Of a stretch of 64,000 nucleotides of DNA, positions 1 through 9,392 are shown one piece after another (position 1 is the first letter of the stretch; each line of letters begins with the position of its first letter). The DNA is taken from NCBI RefSeq assembly GCF_007830335.1, contig NZ_VLKU01000012.1:55352-119351 (forward strand), written 5' to 3'. The DNA is from Paracoccus sulfuroxidans (GTDB lineage Bacteria > Pseudomonadota > Alphaproteobacteria > Rhodobacterales > Rhodobacteraceae). Position numbers and translations under genes: made by a program. The notes under the pieces are model-generated. The model was given only the letters and a program-made list of their open reading frames with translations, was not told where the DNA came from and did not search any database.

Positions 1-433
1 TGAACTTCGCCTTGGGCAGGAACTTGGCTACAAAGGCCACGCCTTCCTCTGGCAGGGTCGAGTATTCCGGCGTCACATCCATCGGCAGCGCATCGTCGGG
101 CGCGGGCGCGAAGGCCTGCTTGTACCAGTGGTTGGTGAACATCGGCTCGCGCGTCATGCGGTCCAGATAGCGCCGAAGCGCCTCGGGCATCTCTTCGTTG
201 CGGCTGTCATAGCCCTGCTGGATCACCAGTTTCGAGCGTCGGAAATGCCAGGGCAGCCAGCTGCGATGTTCCTCGATATAGCGGTGGTTGAAGAACTGCA
301 TCTCTTTGAAGGGCGGGGCCCAGACATGCGGATGCTGGCCCAGCTTCTGGCTGAGCCAGGTGGTTCCGGCCTTTTGCGCCCCGATGCCGATGATGGCGGG
401 CTTGCGCGGTTTGCCTTCGCTGTTCCACTGCAC
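1..433 (-). CDS. Sulfotransferase family protein (C-terminus cut by window edge)
   Basis: The N-terminal 144 residues are visible, starting at a GTG preceded by an AGGACAGGACA stretch; the rest lies left of the window. Residues 13-25 read IIGIGAQKAGTTW, the 5'-phosphosulfate-binding loop of PAPS-dependent sulfotransferases, followed by aromatic-rich sequence (HPHVWAPPFKEMQFFN) typical of bacterial sulfotransferase-domain proteins. Such enzymes transfer sulfate from PAPS to glycans, lipids or small molecules; the acceptor cannot be read here. It diverges from the unknown gene at 597. The GTG start is the only reasonable start near the loop. Family confident, substrate unknown. Confidence 0.75.
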   Translation of the reverse strand, partial: MQWNSEGKPRKPAIIGIGAQKAGTTWLSQKLGQHPHVWAPPFKEMQFFNHRYIEEHRSWLPWHFRRSKLVIQQGYDSRNEEMPEALRRYLDRMTREPMFTNHWYKQAFAPAPDDALPMDVTPEYSTLPEEGVAFVAKFLPKAKF

Positions 434-596
434 GGGTCTTGTCCTGTCCTTGCGGGGCCTTTTTGTCGTCCTCCGCCTGTCTAGGCCACGGCGTTTCAGG
501 GGAAAAGCAAGAAACTTGCCCGCCCAAGCGGACCGCCCTCGTGGACAGAGCCCGCAGATGCGATTAGCCTCGGCCCGATTTCGCTGGTGGAGAGTA

Positions 597-1406
597 ATGA
601 TGTCATCTGGTTCGAATTCCGCGGTCAGCGTTTCGGATGCGACCTATCGCCGCTTGCGGCTGGACCCGCCCGCGCAATGTATCGCCCATGCGCAGAAAGC
701 CGCGAATATCGGCCGCCATATTCAGGCGCTGGAGGAAACCCACCGCGAGCTGATGTCGATTCAGGACCGGCTGAATTTCGCCAACAAGGCCTATACCTTT
801 GCGCGGATCGTGAAGGACACCAGCGTCGCCTTTCTGGACCTCGCGGGCGCGATTGCCGGGGGGCAGGCCGCGACCGTCGGCAGCGTTGGGGTGGCGGCCA
901 TCGACACGGCGACCTCGGTGTCAGAGGTCGCGCATGGTCAGGGTGACGCAGCCACCATTGCGCTCCGCACCGCGAACAGCGCGAATTCGGTCCTGAAGGG
1001 GCCCGGCGCGGGCGGCACGTTCGGGCAGATGTCGGGCCAGCAGACCATCGGCATGGCGCAGACGGTGAACGAGATGCGCAGCGCGCCCTCGGCCGGGGCG
1101 GCGCAGCAGAAGGCGGCACAGGGGGCGGTGAACCTGATGGCCGATACGGTGAAGGGCGTGGCCGACATGGCCTCGACCTCGGAAAGTGACAAATTCGGCA
1201 AAGCCGGGCGCGTGGCCGCGATCATCAAGGCGGCCTATGGCTACAAGGCCGCGCTGAACGACACGATCGAGCAGCGGCTGCAGACGGAATATGACATCGC
1301 CTCGGCGAAGGCTGTCTATCTGCACAACAACCGCCTGATCATGGAGCGCTATCGCAAGGACCTGCGCGAGGCAATGGACCTGCTGAACCAGTGTCAGGGG
1401 CAGTGA
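597..1406 (+). CDS. Hypothetical protein, Ala/Gly-rich
   Basis: A 269-residue protein of unrecognised family. Two adjacent ATGs (597 and 600) follow GGTGGAGAG, either of which may start it. I see no signal peptide. Residues about 35-70 look like an amphipathic helix, about 80-160 are rich in Ala, Gly, Ser and Thr with mildly hydrophobic stretches, and the last 50 residues are charged and coiled-coil-like (for example MERYRKDLREAMDLL). This helix/small-residue/helix arrangement resembles proteins that assemble or insert in membranes, but no diagnostic motif is present, so no function is assigned. It diverges from the sulfotransferase and converges on rimO with a 14-bp gap. Confidence 0.65.
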   Translation: MMSSGSNSAVSVSDATYRRLRLDPPAQCIAHAQKAANIGRHIQALEETHRELMSIQDRLNFANKAYTFARIVKDTSVAFLDLAGAIAGGQAATVGSVGVAAIDTATSVSEVAHGQGDAATIALRTANSANSVLKGPGAGGTFGQMSGQQTIGMAQTVNEMRSAPSAGAAQQKAAQGAVNLMADTVKGVADMASTSESDKFGKAGRVAAIIKAAYGYKAALNDTIEQRLQTEYDIASAKAVYLHNNRLIMERYRKDLREAMDLLNQCQGQ

Positions 1407-1420
1407 ACGGGGGCCAGTAA

Positions 1421-2797
1421 TCAGGCCTTCGTCAGCCTGCCCCACAGGTCATATTCGCCCGCCTCATCCACCGTCACGCTGACGATATCGCCGGGGGCCA
1501 GACCCTCGAAGCCCTCATCGATGAACAGGTTGCCGTCGATCTCGGGCGCGTCTGCCTTGGTCCGGCAGGTCGCGCCCTCGGCGTCGACGCTGTCGACGAT
1601 GACGTCCATGACCTGACCGACCTTGGCGGCGAGCTTGGCTTCGGAAATCGCCTGCGCCTTCTGCATGAAGCGGTCCCAGCGGTCCTGCTTGACCTCATCG
1701 GGGATGTGATCGGGCAGGTCGTTGGCCCGCGCGCCCTTGACGTTTTCGTATTGGAAGCAGCCCACGCGATCCAGTTGCGCCTCGTCCAACCAGTCCAGAA
1801 GCGTCTGGAACTCGGCCTCGGTCTCACCCGGATAGCCCACGATGAAGGTCGAGCGCAGGGTGATATCGGGGCAGGCCGCACGCCATGCCACGATCTCATC
1901 CAGCGTCTTGGCCGCTGCCGCAGGCCGCGCCATGCGCTTCAGCGTGTCGGGATGGGCGTGCTGGAAGGGGATGTCCAGATAGGGCAGCACCAGCCCTTCC
2001 GCCATCAGCGGGATCAGGTCGCGCACATGCGGATAGGGATAGACGTAATGCAGCCGCACCCAGGCCCCGAGGCCGCCCAGATCGCGCGCCAGATCGGTGA
2101 TATGGGCGCGGTGCCCGCGCTCGGTCGCGAATTTGCGGTCAACCCCGTAAGCCGAGGTGTCCTGCGAGATCACCAGAAGCTCACGCACGCCGGATTCGAC
2201 CAGCTTCTCGGCCTCGCGGATCACCGCATGGGCCGGGCGGCTGACCAGCTTGCCGCGCATGTCGGGGATGATGCAGAATTTACAGGCGTGGTTGCAGCCC
2301 TCGGAAATCTTCAGATAGCTGTAATGACGCGGCGTCAGCTTGACGCCCGAGGCCGGCAGCAGATCGACGAAAGGATCGGGGCTGGGCGGCACGGCACCAT
2401 GGACGGCATCCAGCACCTGCTCATATTGCTGCGGCCCGGTGACGGCCAGAACCGAGGGGTGCGCGCCGGTGATATACTCGGGCTCGGCGCCCAGACAGCC
2501 GGTGACGATGACCTTGCCGTTCTCGGCCAGCGCCTCGCCGATCGCCTGCAGGCTTTCGGCCTTGGCGCTGTCCAGAAACCCGCAGGTGTTCACGATGACC
2601 GCGCCCGCGCCCTTGTAGTCGGGGCTGATGGCGTAACCCTCGGCTCTGAGGCGCGTCAGGATGCGCTCGCTGTCGACCAGCGCCTTGGGGCAGCCAAGGC
2701 TGACCATGCCGATGGTCGGCTGGCCCGCGCGCGGGGTGGCATCAAAGACGGGGGCCGGTGCAAGGTCCGGACGTAGCTGGGGAGGGTTCTGGCTCAT
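1421..2797 (-). CDS. rimO: Ribosomal protein S12 methylthiotransferase RimO
   Basis: Radical SAM methylthiotransferase of 458 residues that adds a methylthio group to the conserved aspartate of ribosomal protein S12. The N-terminal UPF0004 domain carries the three auxiliary cluster cysteines (C36 in [13 protein letters not shown]72 in NTCGF, C101 in TGCLG). The radical SAM CX3CX2C motif is CNHACKFC at residues 168-175, and the C-terminus is a TRAM-type domain. Length matches RimO (about 440-460) rather than MiaB, and the [10 protein letters not shown] motif is RimO-like. The ATG at 2797 gives the usual N-terminus; an upstream extension would run into the lipoprotein promoter region. Confidence 0.95.
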   Translation of the reverse strand: MSQNPPQLRPDLAPAPVFDATPRAGQPTIGMVSLGCPKALVDSERILTRLRAEGYAISPDYKGAGAVIVNTCGFLDSAKAESLQAIGEALAENGKVIVTGCLGAEPEYITGAHPSVLAVTGPQQYEQVLDAVHGAVPPSPDPFVDLLPASGVKLTPRHYSYLKISEGCNHACKFCIIPDMRGKLVSRPAHAVIREAEKLVESGVRELLVISQDTSAYGVDRKFATERGHRAHITDLARDLGGLGAWVRLHYVYPYPHVRDLIPLMAEGLVLPYLDIPFQHAHPDTLKRMARPAAAAKTLDEIVAWRAACPDITLRSTFIVGYPGETEAEFQTLLDWLDEAQLDRVGCFQYENVKGARANDLPDHIPDEVKQDRWDRFMQKAQAISEAKLAAKVGQVMDVIVDSVDAEGATCRTKADAPEIDGNLFIDEGFEGLAPGDIVSVTVDEAGEYDLWGRLTKA

Positions 2798-2973
2798 CCG
2801 GCGCATATAATGCGGGTTTGGGCCCGTGTTAAGCGTGTTCCTTGGGAGGAATGTCGATTTCCCTGCGTTCGGAGCGGGCGAGGCCCCTGCCCCTGCGTCA
2901 CACACCGCTTCGTCACTTTTCTTTTGTCCCGAAGGACGGCAACCTTGCCACATCTGAATCTGACGCGGTGCGC

Positions 2974-3525
2974 ATGAAACATCCTTTCAGACTGAATATC
3001 CTTGCCGGTTTCTGCGCAATGGCGCTGGCTGGTTGCGTAACGGTGCCGATGGAGCCCGACCGCCCCCCGATCACCAATAGCGGAGCCGTTGCAGGCGGCG
3101 GGGTCTCGATCACCCCGGCCCGGCCTTCGGCCCCGCGACCGGGGGTCGAGCCCATCGTGATCCGCGACAACAAGGGCGGAAACGTGGTGCGGATGATCCA
3201 GCAGCGCAACCGTCTGGCCTCCAGCGGTCGCCCGGTCGAGATCAGGGGCTATTGCGGCTCGGCCTGCACGATGCTGATCACCATGCCGAACGCCTGCCTT
3301 GGGCCGATGGCGACGGTGGGCTTCCACGCGCCGCGCATCCCGAACACGACCTATATTCCGCCGGGTGTCGATGACCTGATGGCGCAATATTACCGCAACG
3401 GCATCCTGCGCCGCTGGAATGCCGAGTGGAAGCATTCGCTGAAGATCCAGAAGATCTCGGCCGCGGAATATGTCCGGCTGGATCCGCAGACGAAGATCTG
3501 CAACGACCGCGCGCGGCGGCAATAG
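2974..3525 (+). CDS. Putative lipoprotein with ClpP/crotonase-like fold motif (COG3904-like)
   Basis: A 183-residue exported protein. The N-terminus has a lipoprotein signal peptide ending LAGC, so it is probably anchored in the envelope. Downstream of a Pro-rich linker the sequence [17 protein letters not shown] resembles the G-x-C-x-SACT signature of periplasmic ClpP-like proteins (COG3904-type), in which the serine corresponds to the nucleophile position. Several cysteines ([18 protein letters not shown]) could form disulfides. Activity is not established. The start was chosen at the ATG that begins the signal peptide. It is divergent from rimO and convergent with the ABC permease. Fold assignment is by motif only. 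Confidence 0.65.
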   Translation: MKHPFRLNILAGFCAMALAGCVTVPMEPDRPPITNSGAVAGGGVSITPARPSAPRPGVEPIVIRDNKGGNVVRMIQQRNRLASSGRPVEIRGYCGSACTMLITMPNACLGPMATVGFHAPRIPNTTYIPPGVDDLMAQYYRNGILRRWNAEWKHSLKIQKISAAEYVRLDPQTKICNDRARRQ

Positions 3526-3546
3526 CCCCGCGCGCGCCGTCTTCGC

Positions 3547-4308
3547 TTACTCGCGCAGCCGCCAGCCGGTCAGGAAGATCAGCCGGATGATCGCAAGGCA
3601 GGCGACCAGCATGACCGACACCGCAACCAGCGAGACGCCGACCGGCACATCGGCCAGCCCGAAGAACGACCAGCGGAACCCGGAGATCAGATAGAGCACC
3701 GGGTTCAGCTTGGCGACGCCTTCCCAGAACGGCGGCAGCATCGAGGCCGAGTAGAACGCGCCCCCCAGAAACACCAGCGGCGTGATGACCATCAGCGGCA
3801 CGATCTGCAGCTGCTCGAAGTTCTTGGCCCAAAGGCCGATGATGAACCCCAGAAGCGCGAACGAGACCGCCGTCAGCACCAGAAAAGCCAGCATCCAGAA
3901 GGGATGCGCGATATGGACGCCGTTGAACCAGAAGCTTGTTAGCAGGATCACCAGCGCAATCATGATCGCCTTGGTGGCCGCCGCGCCGACGAAGCCCAGC
4001 GTCACCTCGAACCAGCCCGAGGGCGAGACGAGGATCTCATAGATCGTGCCCGAGAATTTGGGGAAGAAGATCCCGAAACTGGCGTTCGCAACCGATTGCT
4101 GCAGCACCGTCAGCATCATCAGGCCGGGCACGATGAAGGCGCCATAGGGCACGCCCTCGACCGATTGGATGCGTCCGCCGATGGCCGCGCCGAAGACGAC
4201 GAAATACAGCACCGTCGACAGCACCGGAGAAGCCAGCGACTGCCAGATCGTTCGGAAGAAGCGTGACATTTCATGCCAGTAGATGGCTTTGATCGCGGGC
4301 CAGTTCAT
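3547..4308 (-). CDS. ABC-2 type transporter permease
   Basis: Integral membrane subunit (253 residues, about six hydrophobic segments) of an ABC-2/YadH-type exporter. It has the family's amphipathic N-terminal helix ([19 protein letters not shown]) and the conserved late segment [24 protein letters not shown] (truncated here to its recognisable core FYSASMLP). Its start overlaps the stop of the ATPase gene by 4 nt (ATGA), so the two are co-translated and form one exporter. Substrate unknown; this subfamily includes drug, polysaccharide and lipid exporters. Confidence 0.85.
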   Translation of the reverse strand: MNWPAIKAIYWHEMSRFFRTIWQSLASPVLSTVLYFVVFGAAIGGRIQSVEGVPYGAFIVPGLMMLTVLQQSVANASFGIFFPKFSGTIYEILVSPSGWFEVTLGFVGAAATKAIMIALVILLTSFWFNGVHIAHPFWMLAFLVLTAVSFALLGFIIGLWAKNFEQLQIVPLMVITPLVFLGGAFYSASMLPPFWEGVAKLNPVLYLISGFRWSFFGLADVPVGVSLVAVSVMLVACLAIIRLIFLTGWRLRE

Positions 4309-5231
4309 GCGTCTTCCTCGACCAGTGACATGAAGATATCCTCAAGCGAGCTTTGCGAGGTCGCGAAATCGCGCACCGCCACGCCCTTGTCGGCCAGCTC
4401 GGCCATCAGCCGCGTGATCCCGGTCCGGTCCGCGTGGCTGTCGTAATCATAAATCATGCTCATCCCGTCTGGCGCAAGCACCAGCCCGCGTTCGGCCAGT
4501 TCGGCGGGCAGCGTGGCCATCGGCTCGTAAAGGTCCAGCACGAGGCGCTTCTTGCCGAATTCGCCCATCAGTTCCGATTTCGGCCGCATCAGCAGAAGCT
4601 GGCCGTGGTTGATGACGCCGATGCGGTCGGCCATGTCCTCGGCCTCCTCCAGATAATGCGTGGTCAGGATGATGGTCACGCCCTGCGCGCGCAATTCGCG
4701 CACGACCGTCCACATCTCGCGCCGCAGCGTCACGTCGACGCCAGCGGTCGGTTCATCCAGAAACAGCACCTTGGGGCGATGCGACAGCGCCTTTGCGATC
4801 AGCACCCGCCGCTTCATCCCGCCCGAAAGCTCGCGCGTGCGGGCCTCGCGCTTGTCCCACAGCGCAAGGCTGCGCAGAAGCTGTTCGACATAGGCCTCAT
4901 CCGGAGGCAGGCCGTAAAGCCCGCGCGTGTAGCGCACGCAGTCGATGACCTTCTCGAAGGGCTCCAGCGCGATTTCCTGCGGCACCAGCCCGATCATCTT
5001 GCGTGCGGCGCGCCAGTCGGTGCGGATGTCATGACCGCCCACGCGGACCGTGCCGCTGGTGGGCACCACCAAGCCACAGATGATCGAGATCAGCGTGGTC
5101 TTGCCCGCGCCGTTCGGGCCCAGAAGGGCGACGATCTCGCCCTCGTTGATGTCCAGGCTGACGTCGTTCAGCGCACTGGTGCCGCTGCCGTATCGCTTGG
5201 ACAGGTGATCGACTTCAAGAATTGCCGCCAT
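4305..5231 (-). CDS. ABC transporter ATP-binding protein (YadG-like)
   Basis: Nucleotide-binding subunit of 308 residues paired with the downstream permease. Walker A is [11 protein letters not shown] near residue 40, the signature is LSGGMKRR near residue 138, and Walker B with switch is [18 protein letters not shown]-terminal extension after residue 220 is typical of DrrA/YadG-type exporter ATPases. A TAG-to-start gap of about 20 bp separates it from the PPOX gene end upstream, so all of 3547-6615 and probably through ftsEX lie on one strand and may be co-transcribed. Confidence 0.88.
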   Translation of the reverse strand: MAAILEVDHLSKRYGSGTSALNDVSLDINEGEIVALLGPNGAGKTTLISIICGLVVPTSGTVRVGGHDIRTDWRAARKMIGLVPQEIALEPFEKVIDCVRYTRGLYGLPPDEAYVEQLLRSLALWDKREARTRELSGGMKRRVLIAKALSHRPKVLFLDEPTAGVDVTLRREMWTVVRELRAQGVTIILTTHYLEEAEDMADRIGVINHGQLLLMRPKSELMGEFGKKRLVLDLYEPMATLPAELAERGLVLAPDGMSMIYDYDSHADRTGITRLMAELADKGVAVRDFATSQSSLEDIFMSLVEEDA

Positions 5232-5254
5232 TCGGCAGACCTCCGGCAGTGGGC

Positions 5255-5857
5255 CTACCAGAGGGTGCTTGCCGCCCGCTGAGGCCAGGAATCGTCATAG
5301 TCGCGGCCGCCAACCTCACCATCGGTGATCGCCGCAAGGATCTGGCCCGGTGTCGGAAGGTCGGCCGAGTCATCGCCGCCCGCCCAAAGGCCAGAGCGCA
5401 TGATCGCCCGCGCACATTGGAAATAGACCTCGTCGACCGCAAGGACAATGACCGTGCGCGGTTCTTTTCCGTCCCGCGCGAACGAGGCCTTCAGGCCTGC
5501 GTCATCGGTCAGCCGCGCATGACCGCGCACGCGCAGCACATTGTCCGATCCTCGGATCATGAACATCAGGCTGGCATTGCCGTCAGCCACGATATTCTTC
5601 AACGAGTCGATGCGGTTGTTGCCGTGCCAGTCGGGCAGCGCAATCCGGCGCGGGTCCAGAATGCGCGCGACCGCGCCATCATCGCCCCGCGGGCTCGCAT
5701 CCACGCCGCGCGGCCCGAAGGTCGCCAGCACGCAAAAGCGCGAGGCCTCGATCATCCGCGCATATTCCGCCGTGATCTGATTGGTGACCTTGCGCAGCGA
5801 GGTCGGGCCGGGCGCCCCGTAGATCTGCCCCAGATCCTCGGGCTTCAGCCAGTTCAT
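5255..5857 (-). CDS. Pyridoxamine 5'-phosphate oxidase-family (PPOX, MSMEG_1061-like) protein
   Basis: A 200-residue FMN-binding split-barrel protein. The core FCVLATFGPRGVDASPRGD is characteristic of the PPOX class, and ALPDWHGNNRIDSLKNI matches the MSMEG_1061-like branch rather than true PdxH. These proteins bind flavin or related cofactors and may reduce small molecules; the in vivo substrate is usually unknown. Its start overlaps the end of the upstream acyltransferase gene (ATGA type), indicating translational coupling. Confidence 0.8.
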   Translation of the reverse strand: MNWLKPEDLGQIYGAPGPTSLRKVTNQITAEYARMIEASRFCVLATFGPRGVDASPRGDDGAVARILDPRRIALPDWHGNNRIDSLKNIVADGNASLMFMIRGSDNVLRVRGHARLTDDAGLKASFARDGKEPRTVIVLAVDEVYFQCARAIMRSGLWAGGDDSADLPTPGQILAAITDGEVGGRDYDDSWPQRAASTLW

Positions 5858-6615
5858 TTCAGCCCCCCGGCTTCCGCGATCAGCGCATCGCTGGCGGCCT
5901 CGACCCGGGCTTCAAGCTCGGCCATCACCTCCTCAACCGGGCGGCCCGTGGCCGGGATCGGGGTCAGGAAATCCAGCACCGAGACGCCGCCCCGGATCGG
6001 GATGCCGCGCTTGGACCAGAACATGCCGCAGTTCACCGCGACCGGATAGATCGTCAGCCCCGTCGCCGCTTGAATCGAGGCCACGCCCGCCTTGTAGCGG
6101 CGCTTTTCACCGGGCCGCGTGCGCGTGCCCTCAGGGTAGAAGATCAGCTGGCCCAACCCTTCGGGCCGGGCGCGGGCGATCTCGACCTCATCGGCGATCT
6201 GCTTCATGGCGTCGCTGCCGCGCGTCCGGTCAATCGGGATGCTGCCCACCTGTTTGGCGAACCAGCCCATGATCGGCACGCGCATGATCTCGCGCTTCAT
6301 GACGAAGGCGCGCTGCGGCACCGCCTGAGAGATGGCAAGGATGTCCAGAAAGCTTTGGTGCTTGGCAGCGATCAGGCAATCTTCGGTGGGGGGCGTGCCC
6401 CGCACCTCGATCCGGACGCCCAGAATGACCCGCGCCGCGCCCATCATCTGCCCGATCCACAGCGTCGCGACGCGATGCGCGCGGGCCGGTTTCACCAGCA
6501 CCTGCGGCAGCCCCCACAGCCCCAGAACGACCGTCGCGAGCGCGACATAGATATAATAGGCCACCGCCCTCGGCCAATCCAGAAGTGAAGGCGGCCGGGG
6601 GTGATAGCGGTTCAT
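5854..6615 (-). CDS. plsC: 1-acyl-sn-glycerol-3-phosphate acyltransferase (PlsC-like)
   Basis: A 253-residue membrane-associated acyltransferase. A hydrophobic segment near residues 20-40 precedes the catalytic HX4D box (AAKHQSFLDI) and the glycerophosphate-binding box FYPEGTRTRPG. These are the diagnostic motifs of the PlsC family, which converts lysophosphatidate to phosphatidate in phospholipid synthesis. Genomes of this group often carry several PlsC paralogs, so this may be an accessory lyso-lipid acyltransferase. Its ATG overlaps the ftsX stop (TGATG), coupling it to ftsEX. Confidence 0.85.
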   Translation of the reverse strand: MNRYHPRPPSLLDWPRAVAYYIYVALATVVLGLWGLPQVLVKPARAHRVATLWIGQMMGAARVILGVRIEVRGTPPTEDCLIAAKHQSFLDILAISQAVPQRAFVMKREIMRVPIMGWFAKQVGSIPIDRTRGSDAMKQIADEVEIARARPEGLGQLIFYPEGTRTRPGEKRRYKAGVASIQAATGLTIYPVAVNCGMFWSKRGIPIRGGVSVLDFLTPIPATGRPVEEVMAELEARVEAASDALIAEAGGLK

Positions 6616-7544
6616 CAGCGCACCTCGCGCAGCATCTTCAGCGCCGCCCAACGCGTGGCGACAAAGCCGATACCAGCCGCCACCACCGGGATCAGCAGGG
6701 GCAGGATCCAGCCCCAGCCCTGAAAGCCCAGCCCGGTCAGAAAGCCGCCCGCATCGTCGACGCCCGGCAGGGCCAGAATGGCCAGAATGCCCACCAGCGT
6801 TCCCGCCGCTGCGCCCATGGCCGCGCGCCGGGTAAAGCGGCGCACAAAGGCGGTCGCGATGGTGATGTCGCGCGCGCCGATCAGCCGCAGCACCTTGATG
6901 ACCTGACCGTTCGCCGCCAGCGCGGCCTTCGCCGCCAGCGTGATCATCGCCCCCGAGGCCGCCGCGATCAGCAGAAGCGAGAACAGCCCCAGCGTCCGCA
7001 ACCGGCTGGCCGCACTGACCAGAGGCTGACGCCAGCGGGTGTGATCGTCCAGCACCGCGCCCGAGGCCTCGCCCTCAAGACGCAGGCTCAGCGCATTGGC
7101 GTCAAATTCGCGGGTCAGGCCCGACAGTTCAATCAGCCGGGGCACGGGCAGCGCCTCGACCGGGACATCCGGGCCGAACCAGGGCTCCAGCAGCTTCTCG
7201 ACCTCATCGGCGGGCAGCGGGCGCGCATCAGTGATGCCGGGGGTGGATTTCAGCACTTCCATCACGGTCGCGACCTGATCGTCGATCTGGTCGGCCGGGG
7301 CCGAGACGCGGATGGTGACCGATTGCGCCAGCTCATCGGACCAGCGGTCGGCTAGGCGTCCGGTGGCCAGCGCCAGCGCCAGCGCAAAGACCGCCAGAAA
7401 CGCCATCGCCGCCGCCGAAAACAGCGTCAGCTGCGCGGTAAAGCCGGTGGGCGGCACGATGCGGTCCGAACCGCTGGGGTCGGGCTGCGTCAGCCCCCGC
7501 CACAACGCTGCAAAATCAAGCGATTTCAGATCCGGTCGTTTCAC
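6615..7544 (-). CDS. ftsX: Cell division protein FtsX
   Basis: A 309-residue polytopic membrane protein: cytoplasmic N-terminus, one TM (QLTLFSAAAMAFLAVFALAL), a periplasmic domain of about 130 residues, then three C-terminal TM segments, the FtsX layout. FtsX couples FtsE ATP hydrolysis to activation of periplasmic amidase or hydrolase factors at the septum. It overlaps ftsE by 4 nt. Sequence divergence is typical of alphaproteobacterial FtsX; the identity rests on topology plus the adjacent ftsE. Confidence 0.85.
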   Translation of the reverse strand: MKRPDLKSLDFAALWRGLTQPDPSGSDRIVPPTGFTAQLTLFSAAAMAFLAVFALALALATGRLADRWSDELAQSVTIRVSAPADQIDDQVATVMEVLKSTPGITDARPLPADEVEKLLEPWFGPDVPVEALPVPRLIELSGLTREFDANALSLRLEGEASGAVLDDHTRWRQPLVSAASRLRTLGLFSLLLIAAASGAMITLAAKAALAANGQVIKVLRLIGARDITIATAFVRRFTRRAAMGAAAGTLVGILAILALPGVDDAGGFLTGLGFQGWGWILPLLIPVVAAGIGFVATRWAALKMLREVR

Positions 7545-8227
7545 AGGTCGGCCCCCGCCAGCTGAAGTTTCTTGCCAGCGATGCGCAGCACCCGCGCCTG
7601 CACCTGCGCCTTGGCGGCACGGATCAGGTTCAGGTCATGCGTCGCGATCAGCACGGCCTTGCCCGAGTGGTTAAGCTCGATCAGCAGCTGCAAAAGCCGC
7701 ATCGACATCTCCCAGTCAAGGTTGCCCGTTGGCTCATCCGCCAGCACCAGATCGGGCGACATGATGACCGCACGGGCCAGCGCGGCCCGTTGCCGCTCAC
7801 CCCCCGAAAGCTCGGGCGGCAGGGCGCGGGCATGGCCCGAAAGCTGCACCCAGGCCAGCAGATCCTTGATCGCCGGTTTCTCGATCGGCTGTCCCGAGAC
7901 GATCAGCGGCAGCGCGATATTCTCGGCCAGCGGCAGGTGATCCAGAAATTGCGGGTCCTGATGCACCACGCCCACGCGGCGGCGCAGACCGGCGATGCCA
8001 TCGCGCGACAGTTCCGTCACATCCTGCCCGAAGGCCGTCATCCGCCCCGCAGTCGGCAACAGATCCGCATAGCACAGCCGCAGAAACGTCGTCTTGCCCG
8101 CGCCAGACGGTCCGGTCAGGAAATGGAACGAACCGGGCGGCAGGCTGATGGACATGTCGGAAAGCAGCGGAGTTCCCCCGCCATAACCGAACGACAGGTT
8201 CTGCATTTCGATCACTGGGGTCTCCAT
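7541..8227 (-). CDS. ftsE: Cell division ATP-binding protein FtsE
   Basis: ATPase of 228 residues with Walker A GPSGAGKTTFLR (about 39-50), signature LSGGERQRAALARA (about 140) and Walker B LADEPTGNLD. The short length and linkage to ftsX identify it as FtsE rather than a nutrient-transport ATPase. The ATG at 8227 begins the standard sequence METPVIEMQNLSFGYG. It is the first gene of a leftward run (ftsE-ftsX-plsC-PPOX-ABC pair), divergent from the zinc-ribbon gene across 111 bp. Confidence 0.9.
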   Translation of the reverse strand: METPVIEMQNLSFGYGGGTPLLSDMSISLPPGSFHFLTGPSGAGKTTFLRLCYADLLPTAGRMTAFGQDVTELSRDGIAGLRRRVGVVHQDPQFLDHLPLAENIALPLIVSGQPIEKPAIKDLLAWVQLSGHARALPPELSGGERQRAALARAVIMSPDLVLADEPTGNLDWEMSMRLLQLLIELNHSGKAVLIATHDLNLIRAAKAQVQARVLRIAGKKLQLAGADL

Positions 8228-8338
8228 CACTGCCCGGCCTTCTTGGCGCGCCCTTTCTGTCCTGATAAAACAGTCCGGCGACGAATGCGAGACGCAGGGC
8301 CGTCGTTCATGCAGAAGAACGAACAAGAAAGTGGACAT

Positions 8339-9379
8339 ATGCGTCTGACTTGTCCGCGCTGCGGCGCCGAATATGAAATCGCGGAGAGCCTTATCCCGCA
8401 GCAGGGGCGCGAGGTCGAGTGCTGGGCCTGCAATCACGTCTGGCGTCAACCGGGGTTGGCGCAAAGCGCCGAATTCAACCCAGAGATGCGCCCGCAGCTG
8501 AACCGGCCGCTGAACGAATCGATCCTGTCGGTCCTGCGCGAAGAGGCCGCCCGAGAGCTTGAGGCCCGCAAAGCCGAGCAGCAGGGCGGGGCCACCCCGA
8601 CTGATCACAATTCTGCGACAGGCGCCCCTTCGCCTGCCGCAGAGACCGATCTGGTGGCCGATCCGGCGCCCTCTGCCGATCCGCTTCCGCTTGAAGCCGC
8701 AGCCGTGGCCAGCGATCCGGCCAGCCCCTTGGGCGACATCGGCACCGAATGGCCCGCCGCTACCATCACCGCGCCGCCTGCGGCTGACGCGACCCCCGTC
8801 CCCTCGCCCGCGTCACGCGACGATATCGAGACGGAAATCTCCGCCGGGCAAGGCGCGCATGACCACCCAAGCGCGCGTCACGGCTCCATCGCGCATTTCG
8901 ACGCCGATGATTTCGAGTTTCCGCCGCCTCCGCCCCGCCGTTCGCGCGAACAGGCGGCGCATGATCAGGACGAGGCGCAAAACGACCCCTCGCCGGCAAC
9001 GCTTCCCGATGCCGAGGCCTTGGCGGCCACGCTGACCGGCCCCGAGACGACGGGCCAGCACCCGTCCTCGACCCTGACCTCGGGCATCAACGTGCCTGCA
9101 GCGGCCCTGCCGACCTCGGTCGTGCCAGCCGATCCCGACGCGCCGACACAGGCCCCGCCACCAGCCGCTTCAAGCGGTTTCGCCTCTGGCTTCGGTCTTG
9201 CGGTGATGCTGGGCTGTGCGGCCCTTGCGCTTTACGCGCTGGCGCCGCGCCTCTCGCCCGAGGACGGGTTGCTGATGACCTGGCGGCAAGAGGTCGACCG
9301 GGGACGGATCTGGCTGGATGAAAGCGTGACCTCGATCTTCGCGCCCGAGGATGCCACGCCGGGCCAGCCCGCCGAATAG
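8339..9379 (+). CDS. Zinc-ribbon (MJ0042-type) protein with one C-terminal TM segment
   Basis: A 346-residue protein. The first 40 residues form a zinc ribbon, MRLTCPRCGAEYEI followed by CWACNHVW (CX2C...CX2C). A long acidic, Pro/Ala-rich low-complexity region follows, then a single hydrophobic segment (GFGLAVMLGCAALALYAL) near residue 285 and a short tail. This is the common alphaproteobacterial layout of an MJ0042-domain protein encoded next to ftsE. Function is unknown. I chose ATG 8339 because it begins exactly at the zinc ribbon and has AAGAAAGTGG upstream; an in-frame ATG at 8309 is possible. Confidence 0.8.
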   Translation: MRLTCPRCGAEYEIAESLIPQQGREVECWACNHVWRQPGLAQSAEFNPEMRPQLNRPLNESILSVLREEAARELEARKAEQQGGATPTDHNSATGAPSPAAETDLVADPAPSADPLPLEAAAVASDPASPLGDIGTEWPAATITAPPAADATPVPSPASRDDIETEISAGQGAHDHPSARHGSIAHFDADDFEFPPPPPRRSREQAAHDQDEAQNDPSPATLPDAEALAATLTGPETTGQHPSSTLTSGINVPAAALPTSVVPADPDAPTQAPPPAASSGFASGFGLAVMLGCAALALYALAPRLSPEDGLLMTWRQEVDRGRIWLDESVTSIFAPEDATPGQPAE

Positions 9380-9392
9380 GCGGCCCGGCCCC

